A stretch of 64,000 nucleotides of DNA from Desulfurivibrionaceae bacterium (GCA_030145275.1 JAQYVV010000010.1:1-64000); one strand, 5' to 3'; positions 24,372 to 34,199 are shown, counted from the stretch's first letter. Notes: a model not told the origin generated them from the sequence alone. Program-made: numbers and translations.

Positions 24372-26990
24372 TCAACTCGCAGCTTTTTTATCCCCAAAAT
24401 ACCACCCCTTAAATACTGTCAAGACGGCAGGTAAAACCCATAAGGTTGCCATTCCCGAATAGAACATAATTGTCGCCAAAAAGATGCCGACGGTCTGGTA
24501 GGGAACCAGTGGGGCGGCCAAAAGAGGCGTAAAGCCAATGGCAACAACAATGGTATTTCGAGCTATGGCTCTGGCAGGTTCCTCAAACATGACATCCAAG
24601 GTGGCTTTCCAGGAGCCTAATTGCTTATAAGTCTCTCGGCACCTCTCCAGAAAATGGATGGCAAAATCGACGGCAAGCCCCAAGGTGAGAGAAGAGAGAA
24701 CGGCCACAGGCATGTCGTAATCCTTGCCGACAAGGCCGATGACCCCATAGATAAAAGCAATGGTAACTGTGAGCGGCACCATTGCTAAAAGGCCCCAGGA
24801 AGGGGAGCGAAATAAAATGGCCATCATCAGGAAAACAATAATGAAACTACCCATAAAGGAATCACGCATTCCTGAAACCATTTTATCCTGCCAAACCACG
24901 TTTATATAGGTGAGTCCGGCCCAGTTATGTTGCAGTTCAAGGGGGGGCGGGTTGGCGGCAAAAAATTCTTCGACCTCGGCAATCACTCGCTGCATATCTG
25001 TATTGTCACCGCTCTTTAGCTGTATCCAGATATTCGCCTTTTCATAGTCTGGAGTAACCAGATGCCAAAGGTCATCCGGTTTATGACTGTTTTGAAAAGA
25101 GATAAGGCATTGGGCCACCCCGTTTACTGTATCTGGCACGGTAAAATGACTCTCCTTTCCTTCAAAAAGTTCCTGATGTACCTTTTTGACAACATCGGAG
25201 ACCGAATTGCTTTTGCCGATATCACCATTACCAAGTAGGCTTTGCTGTAATTTTTCCACATATCGCAAAACATCCGGGCGTTTAAATATCTGACTGCGGT
25301 TTTGCATGGCATCAAGGGCATCCACCGCATTGGCCCAGGCATCATAGTCCCTGTCATTGTCCATGGGAACATTGTCCATTTCTGTCTGCCAGATATCCAT
25401 GAGTTGAGCACCCAGGTCTGTTACCGTCTCACTTGTAGAAAGAGCCTTGTCAATCTGAGACAGGGCCGTTGTCAGGATGCTATCATCTTCGCTAAGATGT
25501 TCTGCCAGATGCTTTTTAAGCCAGGTTGCGGCCCCGGCGGTTGTTTCATCACTCTCACTTGCTTCCAGGATCAGATATGCTTCATAGGTGCCGCCAAAAT
25601 GGTTGTTTAAAACTCTGTCTGCCACCCTGATCTCATGACCCTTTTTAAACCAGTTTACCGGGTTATCGTTGATAACAATTTTGCTTATGCCATATCCAGC
25701 CAGGCCGAGGACTGCCAGATTAAGAACAATGACAAGTTTTGCCTGCTTGTATGAGAAACGGCCAATCCAGGCCATATGTTTGTCGATTATGGACGCTTTC
25801 TTGGGTCCTTTTTTCTTACTGGTCATGCCAAAATTTTCCAGACTTTTTTCACTCATCATCATGATATAGGCCGGGATGAAAATAATGGTCAAAATCCAGG
25901 CGGATAGAATTCCGAGGGCCACAAAAAGTCCAAAGGCCTGCACAGGAGGAATTGGGGTCAAGGCAAGGGAGGCAAAACCGGCCGCCGAGGTCAATGAGGT
26001 GTAGAGCATAGGCATGAAGAGATGGTCCAGAACACTCTCAATGGTTTTGCGACGGTCCCGCGTTTTCTGATACCGATCAAAAAATTCACTGAGAATATGG
26101 ATACTGTCAACAACCGCAATGGGCATCAAAAAGATGGGGATCATTGAACTCATGATATGCAGAGTGTTGCCGGTACCGATCAAAAGCCCCATGGTGCCAA
26201 TGACGGTCATCATCGCCACAATCATTGGCGCCACAATCAATTTTACCTGTCTAAAAAAGAGAAGCATGAGCAGAAAAATTGCAACCATGGCAAGCGGAGC
26301 AGAAATTGCCATCTGGATAAACATCTCTTTGCCGAAGGTATCTTCTGCCACCGGCAGACCGGTAATGTAAAATTTATCGTCGCCTGCATCCATGCTGGCG
26401 ATCTTTTTCAGGAGTTGCTTTCGCACCTCGTGGGCAAAATCTTTTGAAGATATGGGGATATAAATCCCAATCGCTTTACTGTCCTCCGAAACCAGGGTCC
26501 CTTTAAGCAGCGGGTTTCCCATGATGGAATCTCGAATCTGTAGAGATTCCGCCTTTGTCTCAGGGGCCTCTTTCATGAGCCATTCAAAGCGGATCTGACC
26601 AGGACCGGATTGTTCAATGCTTTCAACAGTTCCGGGAGCCATGATGTTTTTAGTGATCACCCGTCGTTTTGGATCATCAGGGTCTTGCAGGTGCATAACG
26701 AACTCAGTAAGGTCCTGAACATTTTTAAGCGTAGCAGGATTAAAAACCCCGTCTTTATCCACTTCATTGACCACTCCAAGAACAACAACATCATGAAGGG
26801 TGAACTCTTTCTTGGTCAAATCATGAAAGACCCGAACCGCCTCATCTTCATTCAGCATGTTCTCAGGGTCGGTATCCACATGAACCATGCTTATAAGGCT
26901 GCCCAAAACAATGGTTATGGCAGCAAGAAGAATGGCAACTAATTTAGGTTTGTTCAGGGATATTTGGATGAATTTGGAGCCAAGATGCAT
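24372..26990 (-). CDS. MMPL-family RND exporter (HpnN-like)
   Basis: 872 residues in two homologous halves. Each half has one N-terminal helix, a large periplasmic loop, and a bundle of five or six helices (about 215-395 and 700-865). The Asp of IAVVDSIHILSEFFDRY in the first half and LAVDFAIHFLERCRE in the second match the MMPL proton-relay region. The length fits the HpnN/MMPL group rather than the 1000-residue efflux RND proteins. It is the first gene of the exporter/LolA-like/barrel operon, with element D2 just upstream of its start. Confidence 0.87.
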   Translation of the reverse strand: MHLGSKFIQISLNKPKLVAILLAAITIVLGSLISMVHVDTDPENMLNEDEAVRVFHDLTKKEFTLHDVVVLGVVNEVDKDGVFNPATLKNVQDLTEFVMHLQDPDDPKRRVITKNIMAPGTVESIEQSGPGQIRFEWLMKEAPETKAESLQIRDSIMGNPLLKGTLVSEDSKAIGIYIPISSKDFAHEVRKQLLKKIASMDAGDDKFYITGLPVAEDTFGKEMFIQMAISAPLAMVAIFLLMLLFFRQVKLIVAPMIVAMMTVIGTMGLLIGTGNTLHIMSSMIPIFLMPIAVVDSIHILSEFFDRYQKTRDRRKTIESVLDHLFMPMLYTSLTSAAGFASLALTPIPPVQAFGLFVALGILSAWILTIIFIPAYIMMMSEKSLENFGMTSKKKGPKKASIIDKHMAWIGRFSYKQAKLVIVLNLAVLGLAGYGISKIVINDNPVNWFKKGHEIRVADRVLNNHFGGTYEAYLILEASESDETTAGAATWLKKHLAEHLSEDDSILTTALSQIDKALSTSETVTDLGAQLMDIWQTEMDNVPMDNDRDYDAWANAVDALDAMQNRSQIFKRPDVLRYVEKLQQSLLGNGDIGKSNSVSDVVKKVHQELFEGKESHFTVPDTVNGVAQCLISFQNSHKPDDLWHLVTPDYEKANIWIQLKSGDNTDMQRVIAEVEEFFAANPPPLELQHNWAGLTYINVVWQDKMVSGMRDSFMGSFIIVFLMMAILFRSPSWGLLAMVPLTVTIAFIYGVIGLVGKDYDMPVAVLSSLTLGLAVDFAIHFLERCRETYKQLGSWKATLDVMFEEPARAIARNTIVVAIGFTPLLAAPLVPYQTVGIFLATIMFYSGMATLWVLPAVLTVFKGWYFGDKKAAS

Positions 26991-27024
26991 GCTTTCTCTC
27001 CTTTGAGATCAAGATATTTTATTG

Positions 27025-27180
27025 GTAAATATTCGGATAGCACCCCATCTTTGGACGATCAGGCCTACTCGCATATGACTCAATATTACTCGCAGGCCTG
27101 ATCGTCCAAATCTGGGGCACTATCCAAACATTTACATATCGGTGCTTTTATCAACAATTTGTATCAAGCCGAATCTTTAC
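27025..27180. repeat. Palindromic element, family D copy 2
   Basis: Inverted copy of 17157-17312, with only scattered differences over about 155 bases. It is upstream of the MMPL gene start. Together the two copies bracket the whole ybbP-to-MMPL block. Confidence 0.9.
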
Positions 27181-27751
27181 TTTTATTGTGCTGCTTCGCC
27201 TATGATTTCAGTTGCTTGCGGAACTTGGACAAAATCTAACCCTCTGACGTGGTAGCACATGGCACTAAGGTATTTAATTACATACTATAATACACAGGAG
27301 TTCTGGACCTGTAAAGGCTCATTTTTATTTTTCCCATATCTGTTTTTACCATTTTGTCAGAAGATACAGCGAGAGTCAAGTGTCTCAGGTGTATCATGTC
27401 TGTGGTGTGTTTCGAGCATGAGAGACACGTTGGGACAACTTGGGGTAAAATGAGCAATTCATAGCAATACCACTCATTATGGATCCATTTCTATAATAAT
27501 ATTATGACTTCATGCGTGTCCCATGGTGTCTCAATGCATGAATTGCCAGGAGGTGTTTATTTTATTGTAATGAAAAAAATTTAGCATGTAACATGTTGAA
27601 AACAAAGGATGTTTCATTTTTCTTGGCTTTGAGGGATGGTTTTTTAAAAAGTTGGTACGCCGTTTGTAATGGTAATCGGTCATTGTCAAATGACGCTATT
27701 AAACAATCGTATATTTACGAATCAAACAAAACAGAAAATTAAGGGGAAAGA
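27181..27751. other. 571-base intergenic region before rubrerythrin
   Basis: No convincing gene. It contains several dispersed GTGTCTC / GAGACAC motifs (about 27379-27427 and 27525) and an inverted repeat TCATTGTCAAATGA at about 27679-27692 close to the rubrerythrin start, either of which could be an operator. On the minus strand a 23-codon ORF reading MCYHVRGLDFVQVPQATE may be a gene remnant. Confidence 0.35.
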
Positions 27752-28297
27752 ATGAAGAAATTTACTTGTTCAGTATGTGGTTATGTTTATGAAGGGGAAA
27801 ATGCACCGGAAAAATGCCAACAATGCGGCGCTGGGGCAGAAAAATTCAGCCTTTTTACAGAAGGGAGCCTTGATTGGGCTGATCAGCACGTGATCGGGGT
27901 TGCTAAAGATGTCGACCCTGAGATTGTGGAAGGATTAAGGGCCAATTTTGCCGGAGAATGCACTGAAATTGGGATGTATCTTGCTATGTCGCGGCAGGCT
28001 GATAGAGAGGGGTACCCCGAGGTTGCGGCGGCCTATAAACGAATCGCTTATGAGGAGGCTGACCATGCCGCCCGCTTTGCGGAATTGCTTGGCGAGGTTT
28101 TGGTAGCAGACACCAAAGCAAACTTGCAAGCTCGGGTGGACGCTGAATGTGGAGCTTGTTCGGGGAAAAAGGCAATAGCTACCCGTGCCAAGGAGCTAAA
28201 TTATGATGCAATCCATGATACTGTCCACGAAATGTGCAAGGATGAAGCAAGACACGGTAAGGCCTTTGAGGGCTTGCTTAAAAGATATTTCGCTTAA
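27752..28297 (+). CDS. Rubrerythrin with N-terminal rubredoxin domain
   Basis: 181-residue peroxide-reducing di-iron protein. The rubredoxin-type Fe(Cys)4 site is at the N terminus (C6-x2-C9 and C22-x2-C25), the reverse of classical rubrerythrin, as in the NADH-peroxidase type of clostridia and deltaproteobacteria. The ferritin-like di-iron domain follows, with [22 protein letters not shown], and [14 protein letters not shown] providing carboxylate and His ligands. AAGGGGAAAG precedes the ATG. It is co-directional with the winged-helix gene 16 bases downstream, suggesting joint oxidative-stress control. Confidence 0.92.
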   Translation: MKKFTCSVCGYVYEGENAPEKCQQCGAGAEKFSLFTEGSLDWADQHVIGVAKDVDPEIVEGLRANFAGECTEIGMYLAMSRQADREGYPEVAAAYKRIAYEEADHAARFAELLGEVLVADTKANLQARVDAECGACSGKKAIATRAKELNYDAIHDTVHEMCKDEARHGKAFEGLLKRYFA

Positions 28298-28312
28298 TAA
28301 AGGAGAATTTCA

Positions 28313-28534
28313 GTGGCTTGTAAAAATAATGAATTAACGGAAAAACAAAAAGTAGTGCTGGCTGCTTTTGCTCAGCAAACAGAGCCCGTCGGTACTAAAG
28401 TGATCGCCGCGGCAAGCAATTTGGAAAGTAAAGTTGTCAGCTGCCAGTTGAAGGCCTTGAAAAATAAAGGGCTGGTGGAAAGCCCTGTTCGTTGTAAATA
28501 TGCCATAACAGCAACTGGCAAAACATCACTATAA
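28313..28534 (+). CDS. Small winged-helix DNA-binding protein
   Basis: 73 residues from GTG 28313, with AAAGGAGAA eight bases upstream. Helix-turn-helix pattern: LTEKQKVVLAAFAQQ, PVGTKVIAAASNLESKVVSCQLKALKNKGLVESPVRCKYAITATGK, typical of a winged helix with the wing at the C terminus. It is tightly coupled to the rubrerythrin gene, so it may be a local regulator, or a redox sensor through its cysteines (C3, C44, C60). The pairing suggests a role; no target is visible. Confidence 0.7.
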   Translation: MACKNNELTEKQKVVLAAFAQQTEPVGTKVIAAASNLESKVVSCQLKALKNKGLVESPVRCKYAITATGKTSL

Positions 28535-28572
28535 ATAGCCAACAACATCATGCTTGATAATGATTAGGCACA

Positions 28573-28617
28573 TAAAAAAAGAGGGGGGGGTAGCTTTTGC
28601 TCCCCCCCTTTTTTTAT
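28573..28617. terminator. Strong terminator after the rubrerythrin operon
   Basis: A-run plus GAGGGGGGGG pairs with CTCCCCCCC followed by seven T. It separates the operon from convergent minus-strand genes and can act both ways. Confidence 0.92.
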
Positions 28618-28641
28618 GCCAGACCAAACTGAATGAATCAG

Positions 28642-28800
28642 CTATTCCGTCAACTTTTCTGCCTTTTCTTTGACCGTATCAAAGGCACCATCAAGACTCT
28701 TGCCTGCTTGTTCTGCCGGTCCCGGCTTTTCACAAGCCATTAATGTACAGCTCAAAGCAAGAACCATACTGACTAAAAATACTCTTACGATTTTCCCCAT
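28642..28800 (-). CDS. Small lipoprotein
   Basis: 52 residues. ATG 28800 is preceded by AAAGGAGAAAAC. The signal peptide VRVFLVSMVLALSCTLMAC ends in a lipobox (LMAC), leaving a 30-residue charged mature peptide (EKPGPAEQAGKSLDGAFDTVKEKAEKLTE). This size and composition recall entericidin or small amphipathic envelope-stress lipoproteins. It is 24 bases downstream of the MscS gene on the same strand, and is probably co-transcribed with it and the DUF2959 gene. Confidence 0.75.
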   Translation of the reverse strand: MGKIVRVFLVSMVLALSCTLMACEKPGPAEQAGKSLDGAFDTVKEKAEKLTE

Positions 28801-28823
28801 TGTTTTCTCCTTTCAGATTTTTT

Positions 28824-29666
28824 TTATGACCCGCTCTCCAAGTCAGTTGTATTAATAATCCTCACATCCCGTTGTGGGAATGGGATATTGACACCACCAG
28901 CAAGCAATGCCTTATGGAGTGCATTATTCACCTGGAACAGGGTTTGAAAATATTTCTTGGTTGGCACCCAGTAACGCATGCCAATATTGATGGAGGAGTC
29001 CGCAAACTCTTCTATACCAATCTGAGGGCCAGGATCTTGGCAAACTTCCGTATTCTCCGCTAAAACTTCTCCAACAATACGAATGGCTACCTCCGGATCA
29101 TCCTCATAGGATATGCCAACCGATGCTTCAACAACCTTATTGGCAAAAGAATTTTGCAGGACCTCGCCAACTATATGCTTGTTGGGGATGGTGATTTCCT
29201 CACCATCCTCGGTGGACAAAACGGTAGCTGCTAATTTAATCTCTTCAACGACACCGCTTACCTCATTGACCGTTATGGTATTGCCAACCACAAATGGACG
29301 AGTAAGAATTAAGGATAGACCAGCTCCATAATTTGACAAGGGGCCCTGAATCGCAAAACTGGCGCCAAAAGCCAAGGCACTGATCGCCGCAATCATAGGA
29401 GCTATTGATATGCCAAATTTTCCAATAGTGATGATAACAACAAAAGCAAGAACTAGAATTCGAACACTATTGCCTGTAAATTTTGTCAAAGTCACATCCA
29501 GGGAATATTTCTCACATATCCTCACCGTAACTCGTGCCAGCCAGCCGGCCACCTTGATCCCCACAAAGAGAATAATAAGAGCGCCTATTATCTGGAAGCT
29601 ATATTTTACAAGTACCTCCGCAACCAACGCATAGAGCCTCTGAATCGTTTCCATCTCTTTTTCCAT
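28824..29666 (-). CDS. mscS: Small-conductance mechanosensitive channel MscS
   Basis: About 280 residues, the size of E. coli MscS. Three N-terminal helices are followed by the pore helix region (SALAFGASFAIQGPLSNYGAGLSLILTRPFVVGN) and the cytoplasmic beta domain (ITVNEVSGVVEEIKLAATVLSTEDGEEITIPNKHIVGEVLQN), which are MscS signatures. ATG 29666 has AGGAG eight bases upstream; a GTG three bases earlier is also possible. It protects against hypo-osmotic shock. It lies between DUF2959 and the small lipoprotein on the same strand. Confidence 0.93.
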   Translation of the reverse strand: MEKEMETIQRLYALVAEVLVKYSFQIIGALIILFVGIKVAGWLARVTVRICEKYSLDVTLTKFTGNSVRILVLAFVVIITIGKFGISIAPMIAAISALAFGASFAIQGPLSNYGAGLSLILTRPFVVGNTITVNEVSGVVEEIKLAATVLSTEDGEEITIPNKHIVGEVLQNSFANKVVEASVGISYEDDPEVAIRIVGEVLAENTEVCQDPGPQIGIEEFADSSINIGMRYWVPTKKYFQTLFQVNNALHKALLAGGVNIPFPQRDVRIINTTDLESGS

Positions 29667-29715
29667 CACCTTTTCTCCTTTAGCAAACCAACATCTTTTA
29701 ACCTAAGGGGGGCCA

Positions 29716-30372
29716 TCAATTCATCATGGTGTTAATAAAACTGTCTGCTTCCTTAATTGAAGCCTCCATTTCCCTGACCAAGACAGCGATATTACCCTCA
29801 ACTGCAATAAGCTCGTTCTGCAAAGAGGCAATTGCCTGGGCGTTCAGGTTATGTTTAAGGTAGAGAACCTGGTCTTTGAAAGCGGTTAGGACTGGTGCGA
29901 TCTTCTTTTCCGCCCGCCGCATCGCGATGATTAATTGTTTATATTGCTGCCTTGTTCGCGTCAGTTTTTTCTCGCTGTCACGCCTAAGCTCAGCGTTTGA
30001 ATACTGTTGCAGCTCATCCTGCCATTCAGCAAAGAGGGCCTCTGAAACATCTTCCACCTTATTAATCCGGTCGCGAACATCATCTGCTTTCTTTTCAGAT
30101 AAGTCATACTCCGCCTGCAGGGTCTGATATTTTTCTTCCAAGGTCCCGCCCTTGAAATTAAGTACTGTGCTGAATTGCTCCAAGGCTGATTGAAACTGCT
30201 CTTTTGCCTCAGTTTGTGAATCCCGGGCGTTTTCAACCCGATCAACCATTATATCCCGCTTATGAACACCGAATTTCTCCATGGTTCCATAATAGGCCTT
30301 TTGGCACCCCACCAGGAACAGCAGCGTTAAAACAAGACCCCATACACTTATGTTTTCTATCTTGCCACTCAT
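29716..30372 (-). CDS. DUF2959 family lipoprotein
   Basis: 218 residues. The N-terminal segment VWGLVLTLLFLVGC is a signal peptide with lipobox LVGC. The next residues, QKAYYGTMEKFGVHKRDIMVDRVENARDSQTEAKEQF, are characteristic of DUF2959. The rest is coiled coil (about 60-200), rich in E, Q and K. Function unknown. It is first in a minus-strand run with mscS and the small lipoprotein and is divergent from the DUF748 gene. Confidence 0.82.
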   Translation of the reverse strand: MSGKIENISVWGLVLTLLFLVGCQKAYYGTMEKFGVHKRDIMVDRVENARDSQTEAKEQFQSALEQFSTVLNFKGGTLEEKYQTLQAEYDLSEKKADDVRDRINKVEDVSEALFAEWQDELQQYSNAELRRDSEKKLTRTRQQYKQLIIAMRRAEKKIAPVLTAFKDQVLYLKHNLNAQAIASLQNELIAVEGNIAVLVREMEASIKEADSFINTMMN

Positions 30373-30442
30373 ATCGTCCTCCTATTTGTTTTTAGTCTCT
30401 TTTTTACCATGTAAATTCAACTGATGGCAAGAACTGTTTCCC

Positions 30443-30473
30443 TTGACAAAATGATGACTTAGCATCTTATAAT
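30443..30473 (+). promoter_or_regulatory. Sigma-70 type promoter of the DUF748 gene
   Basis: TTGACA at 30443-30448 and TATAAT at 30468-30473, both perfect consensus, with a somewhat long 19-base spacer. It lies 85 bases upstream of ATG 30558. Confidence 0.7.
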
Positions 30474-30557
30474 AGTAGATAAACAATAAAAAAGGCCTTT
30501 ATTCCAAAGTAGACCTGATGGCAAAGGCATACACGTTCATCCACCAAAGGATCTCCA

Positions 30558-33500
30558 ATGGGTACGACAGATAAAACCGGATATTTTGAGAAACTGAGAA
30601 GCCTGAGCAGAATGCAAAAAATTGTCTTCTGGTCTCTCATAGCAGTCATTTTTTACACCCTGGCAGGTTTTCTTGCCGCACCTCCCCTTCTAAAACTTGT
30701 TTTAGAAAAAAAGATTCCTGAAATCCTGCAGCGCCCCACTTCCATCCAGAAAATAAAACTGAATCCGTTTACCCTTACCACTACAGTTGAAAATTTTGCT
30801 CTGCAGCAGAAAGATAACTCCACAAACTTTATTGCCTTTGACCATCTCTTTGTCAATCTGCAAATCTCTTCCATTTTTAAAAGGGCCTTGGTCATAAAGG
30901 ATCTTCAGCTCACAGGGCCAGAAATAAACTTTGTGCGGCTGAATGAGGACTTGTACTCTTTTTCAGACCTGCTAACAGATACTGAAAAGGAGAGCCCCAC
31001 CAAGCAGTCTGGCAAGCCCTTTCTTTTTTCGATCAACAACATTGAAATTGCCGGTGGCAGCATCGAATTCCAAGACAGGCCAAAAGATAAAACACATCTG
31101 CTCTCCGCACTCAATCTTGCCATCCCCACCATTTCAAACCTGCCAATTGACATCGACACCCATGTACAACCAGCATTTTCTGCAAAAATTAATGGGACAG
31201 AGCTTGCCCTGAGCGGCAAGACAAAACCTTTTGCCCACTCCCAGGAAACGATTTTCGACTTAAAGCTCTCAAAACTGAATATTCCAGAGTATCTTGCTTA
31301 TATCCCGAACCCCACAGAGGCAACGCTCAAATCAGCTACCCTTGATATTGACACTCAGCTCTCCTATGTGGATACTCCTGATGAGCGGCGTTTGTCTCTC
31401 AGCGGCCTTCTTTCCTTGAGCGACCTTAATCTTGTCGATCTTCAAGGTACAAGTTACGCAAGATTTCCCAAAATCGACATCCAAATCGCGGCATCCAATC
31501 TTCTCAGACAGAATATCGTTCTTGAATCCATCAATCTCATCAGCCCAGAATTAGACTTCACCCGCCAGACCGATGGAGAGATGTTGCCCCTCTCTCTCTT
31601 GACTCCAAGCAAGGAGACGCCTCCTTCTCAAGATGAAGGCAAAGAGAAAAAGGGTGAAACACGACCAATGACCGTGTCGATTCATACAGTCACTATTGCC
31701 GATGGAGTTATTTCCTTTCTCGATCAATCAGCCGACAATTTTGAGACCACTCTGACCCCTCTTGACCTTAAGATCACTAATTTCAGCACTAAACCTCAGA
31801 CAATGGCGGATTTTCTTGTCCAAACCAGAAGTGAAAGTGATGAGCTTTTTACTCTGCAGGGCCAGGCTGGTATTGATCCTTTGATTGCCGATGGAAACCT
31901 TAATCTGCAAGGCCTCAATCTCATTAAATATAATCCATACCTTACAGACCTACTCAACCCCGAAATAAGCGGAGGGAAAATTGACTTCGCATCTCATTTT
32001 CAGTTCAGCAAAGATGAGCACGAATCCAAAACCAGGCTTGATAATGTGGCCATACAGCTTTCTGATTTTTCCCTTAGCGATGGCCCGGAAAACCTCATTC
32101 ATATTCCCCTGCTGGCGATTTCTGAGACAATAATAGATTTAAACAAGCAGGAACTAACAATCGGTGCGCTCAACAGCAAATCGGCTGAATTCCTGCTAAA
32201 GAAGGGCAAAGAAGGAGAAATAAACCTCGCGAAATTACCAAAAGAAACAGAACAAGAGACCACAGCAGAAGATGTCGATCCTGAAAAAGCAGATGTTGCC
32301 GAGCAAAAATCATGGATTGTGACTCTAAACAATGCAACTATAGAAAAATACGGCATCACCTTTATTGACCAAGGCCCAGACTCTCCGTTTACTGCTCAAA
32401 TTACCGACATGTCTCTTAATCTGGGTGCCATTTCCACCGCCCAAAACAGCACAGGCAACATCTCTTTTTCATTTAGGCTCAATGATAGTGGTAAGCTTGC
32501 GGGAGAAGGCATTTTGGGCCTTTCCCCCTTCTCAACGATCTTGACCCTGGAAGGGAACAATATCGCCCTGCCGCCCTTACAAAATTATGCCGCAGACCGT
32601 GCTCACATCCTTATTACTGACGGAGCAGTCTCAACTAATGGTGAATTAAACATTACTCAAAAAGATGAGATCTCAGCACATTTCAAGGGCAGGACCCAGG
32701 TTTCCGACCTCGCTATAGCCGATATAGACGGAGAGGACCTGCTTAGATGGAAAGAACTTTCCATTAATGGCATACAGTTTTCCAACCAACCACAGAATGT
32801 AGCCATCGAAGAGGTGGCCTGGAAAGAACTCTTTTTACAACTCACTATTTTAGAAGACGGTAGCCTGAATCTAGCCAATGTGCTACCGGACACCCCGGCC
32901 AAAGCAACTCAGGAGGAGGAACACCCCGAACCTGTTCCCGCAGCAGCAAAGGAAGAAACCCAGGAAGCAAAGGAAATCAACATTGATACGTTTATTCTGT
33001 CCGGGGCAAAGATACATTTTCTGGACCAAAAAATATCCCCGTCATACACGGCAACTCTTGACAATTTTGGCGGGACGATCACAGGTCTTTCAACAAACAA
33101 AGAGAGCCTTGCACAAGTCGAACTCAAGGGAAATATAAACCAACATGCCCCCATGACCATGACCGGTGCAATAAATCCTCTTAAAGAGGAGCTTTTTGCC
33201 GACCTTAAACTGGACTTTCACGACATTGATCTCAGTCCCACATCTCCTTACACCGGCAAATTTATAGGCTATAAGACCGATAAAGGAAAACTGAGCCTGG
33301 ATTTACACTACTCAATAAATGGGAAGGAATTAAAGGCCAAAAACCAGCTGTTTTTGGACCAATTTACCCTGGGAGATTTTGTTGAAAGTCCTGATGCCGC
33401 AAGTCTGCCCATTCATCTGGCCATTGCCCTTTTGAAAAACAGAAGCGGTGAAATATTTCTTAATATCCCTGTGGAAGGAAACATGGACGACCCAGAATTC

Positions 33501-34199
33501 AGCCTCGCTTCTGTCATCTTTCGGGTCATCTTCAACCTAATCGCCAAAGCCGCGACCTCACCTTTTGCATTGCTAGGAGCACTTATTCCAGACGGTGAAG
33601 ATATGCAGTACGTCCAATTTCAGCCAGGGACTGCAGAAATTACCCCGAAAGCCGCAGATAAACTCACCAAAATGGCCACTGTACTTTTTGAAAGGCCTGG
33701 GCTGAGAATGGACATCCAGGGTAGAGCCGCAGAGGTAGACAGAACCTCTCTGGCCCAAAGCCGCTTAGAACAATTAATCAAACTGCAAAAGCTGCAAGAG
33801 ACCGGCTCTACCGCTAAAAACAATGAAGCTGATGCTCCTATATTTATCAGTGAAGAAGAGTACCCTCTCTACCTTAGCAAAGCCTATGAAGTACATAAAA
33901 ACCAGGTTCCCTCCAAAGATACCCCTGAAAAAAGCAAAGACGAAACGAAAGTGGTCCAAGTTGCCCCAGCAGCCTCTCTAACCGAAGAAGAAATGAAAAA
34001 AGAGATGTTGGCAGCAATAATCATCAAAGATGATAAACTCCGACTGCTGGCACTACAGCGCTCTAATTATGTCATGGATTTTCTGGTGAAAACCGGTCCT
34101 GTTGAAGTGGAGAGACTTTTCATTGTTGAGCCTCAGACTGTCGCTAAAGATTCCGAAGATAAAAAAGCACCCCCTCAAGTTGACCTGATTATTAAATAA
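30558..34199 (+). CDS. DUF748/AsmA-like envelope protein
   Basis: 1213 residues. A short basic N terminus and one helix (IVFWSLIAVIFYTLAGFLAAPPLL) anchor it in the inner membrane; the rest is periplasmic. Repeated AsmA-like blocks such as FSINNIEIAGGSIEFQD, VSIHTVTIADGVISFLD and INIDTFILSGAKIHFLD recur roughly every 250-400 residues. Near residues 1010-1065 an OmpA-like segment (VQFQPGTAEITPKAADKLTKMATVL) appears. Proteins of this class are thought to form long lipid-conducting bridges between membranes. It is preceded by a consensus promoter and stands alone. Confidence 0.82.
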   Translation: MGTTDKTGYFEKLRSLSRMQKIVFWSLIAVIFYTLAGFLAAPPLLKLVLEKKIPEILQRPTSIQKIKLNPFTLTTTVENFALQQKDNSTNFIAFDHLFVNLQISSIFKRALVIKDLQLTGPEINFVRLNEDLYSFSDLLTDTEKESPTKQSGKPFLFSINNIEIAGGSIEFQDRPKDKTHLLSALNLAIPTISNLPIDIDTHVQPAFSAKINGTELALSGKTKPFAHSQETIFDLKLSKLNIPEYLAYIPNPTEATLKSATLDIDTQLSYVDTPDERRLSLSGLLSLSDLNLVDLQGTSYARFPKIDIQIAASNLLRQNIVLESINLISPELDFTRQTDGEMLPLSLLTPSKETPPSQDEGKEKKGETRPMTVSIHTVTIADGVISFLDQSADNFETTLTPLDLKITNFSTKPQTMADFLVQTRSESDELFTLQGQAGIDPLIADGNLNLQGLNLIKYNPYLTDLLNPEISGGKIDFASHFQFSKDEHESKTRLDNVAIQLSDFSLSDGPENLIHIPLLAISETIIDLNKQELTIGALNSKSAEFLLKKGKEGEINLAKLPKETEQETTAEDVDPEKADVAEQKSWIVTLNNATIEKYGITFIDQGPDSPFTAQITDMSLNLGAISTAQNSTGNISFSFRLNDSGKLAGEGILGLSPFSTILTLEGNNIALPPLQNYAADRAHILITDGAVSTNGELNITQKDEISAHFKGRTQVSDLAIADIDGEDLLRWKELSINGIQFSNQPQNVAIEEVAWKELFLQLTILEDGSLNLANVLPDTPAKATQEEEHPEPVPAAAKEETQEAKEINIDTFILSGAKIHFLDQKISPSYTATLDNFGGTITGLSTNKESLAQVELKGNINQHAPMTMTGAINPLKEELFADLKLDFHDIDLSPTSPYTGKFIGYKTDKGKLSLDLHYSINGKELKAKNQLFLDQFTLGDFVESPDAASLPIHLAIALLKNRSGEIFLNIPVEGNMDDPEFSLASVIFRVIFNLIAKAATSPFALLGALIPDGEDMQYVQFQPGTAEITPKAADKLTKMATVLFERPGLRMDIQGRAAEVDRTSLAQSRLEQLIKLQKLQETGSTAKNNEADAPIFISEEEYPLYLSKAYEVHKNQVPSKDTPEKSKDETKVVQVAPAASLTEEEMKKEMLAAIIIKDDKLRLLALQRSNYVMDFLVKTGPVEVERLFIVEPQTVAKDSEDKKAPPQVDLIIK

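Noticed and set aside
27259-27453. 64-codon ORF upstream of rubrerythrin
   Set aside because: Composition and sequence look like a chance frame: no Shine-Dalgarno sequence, no family resemblance, and a long gap to the next gene.
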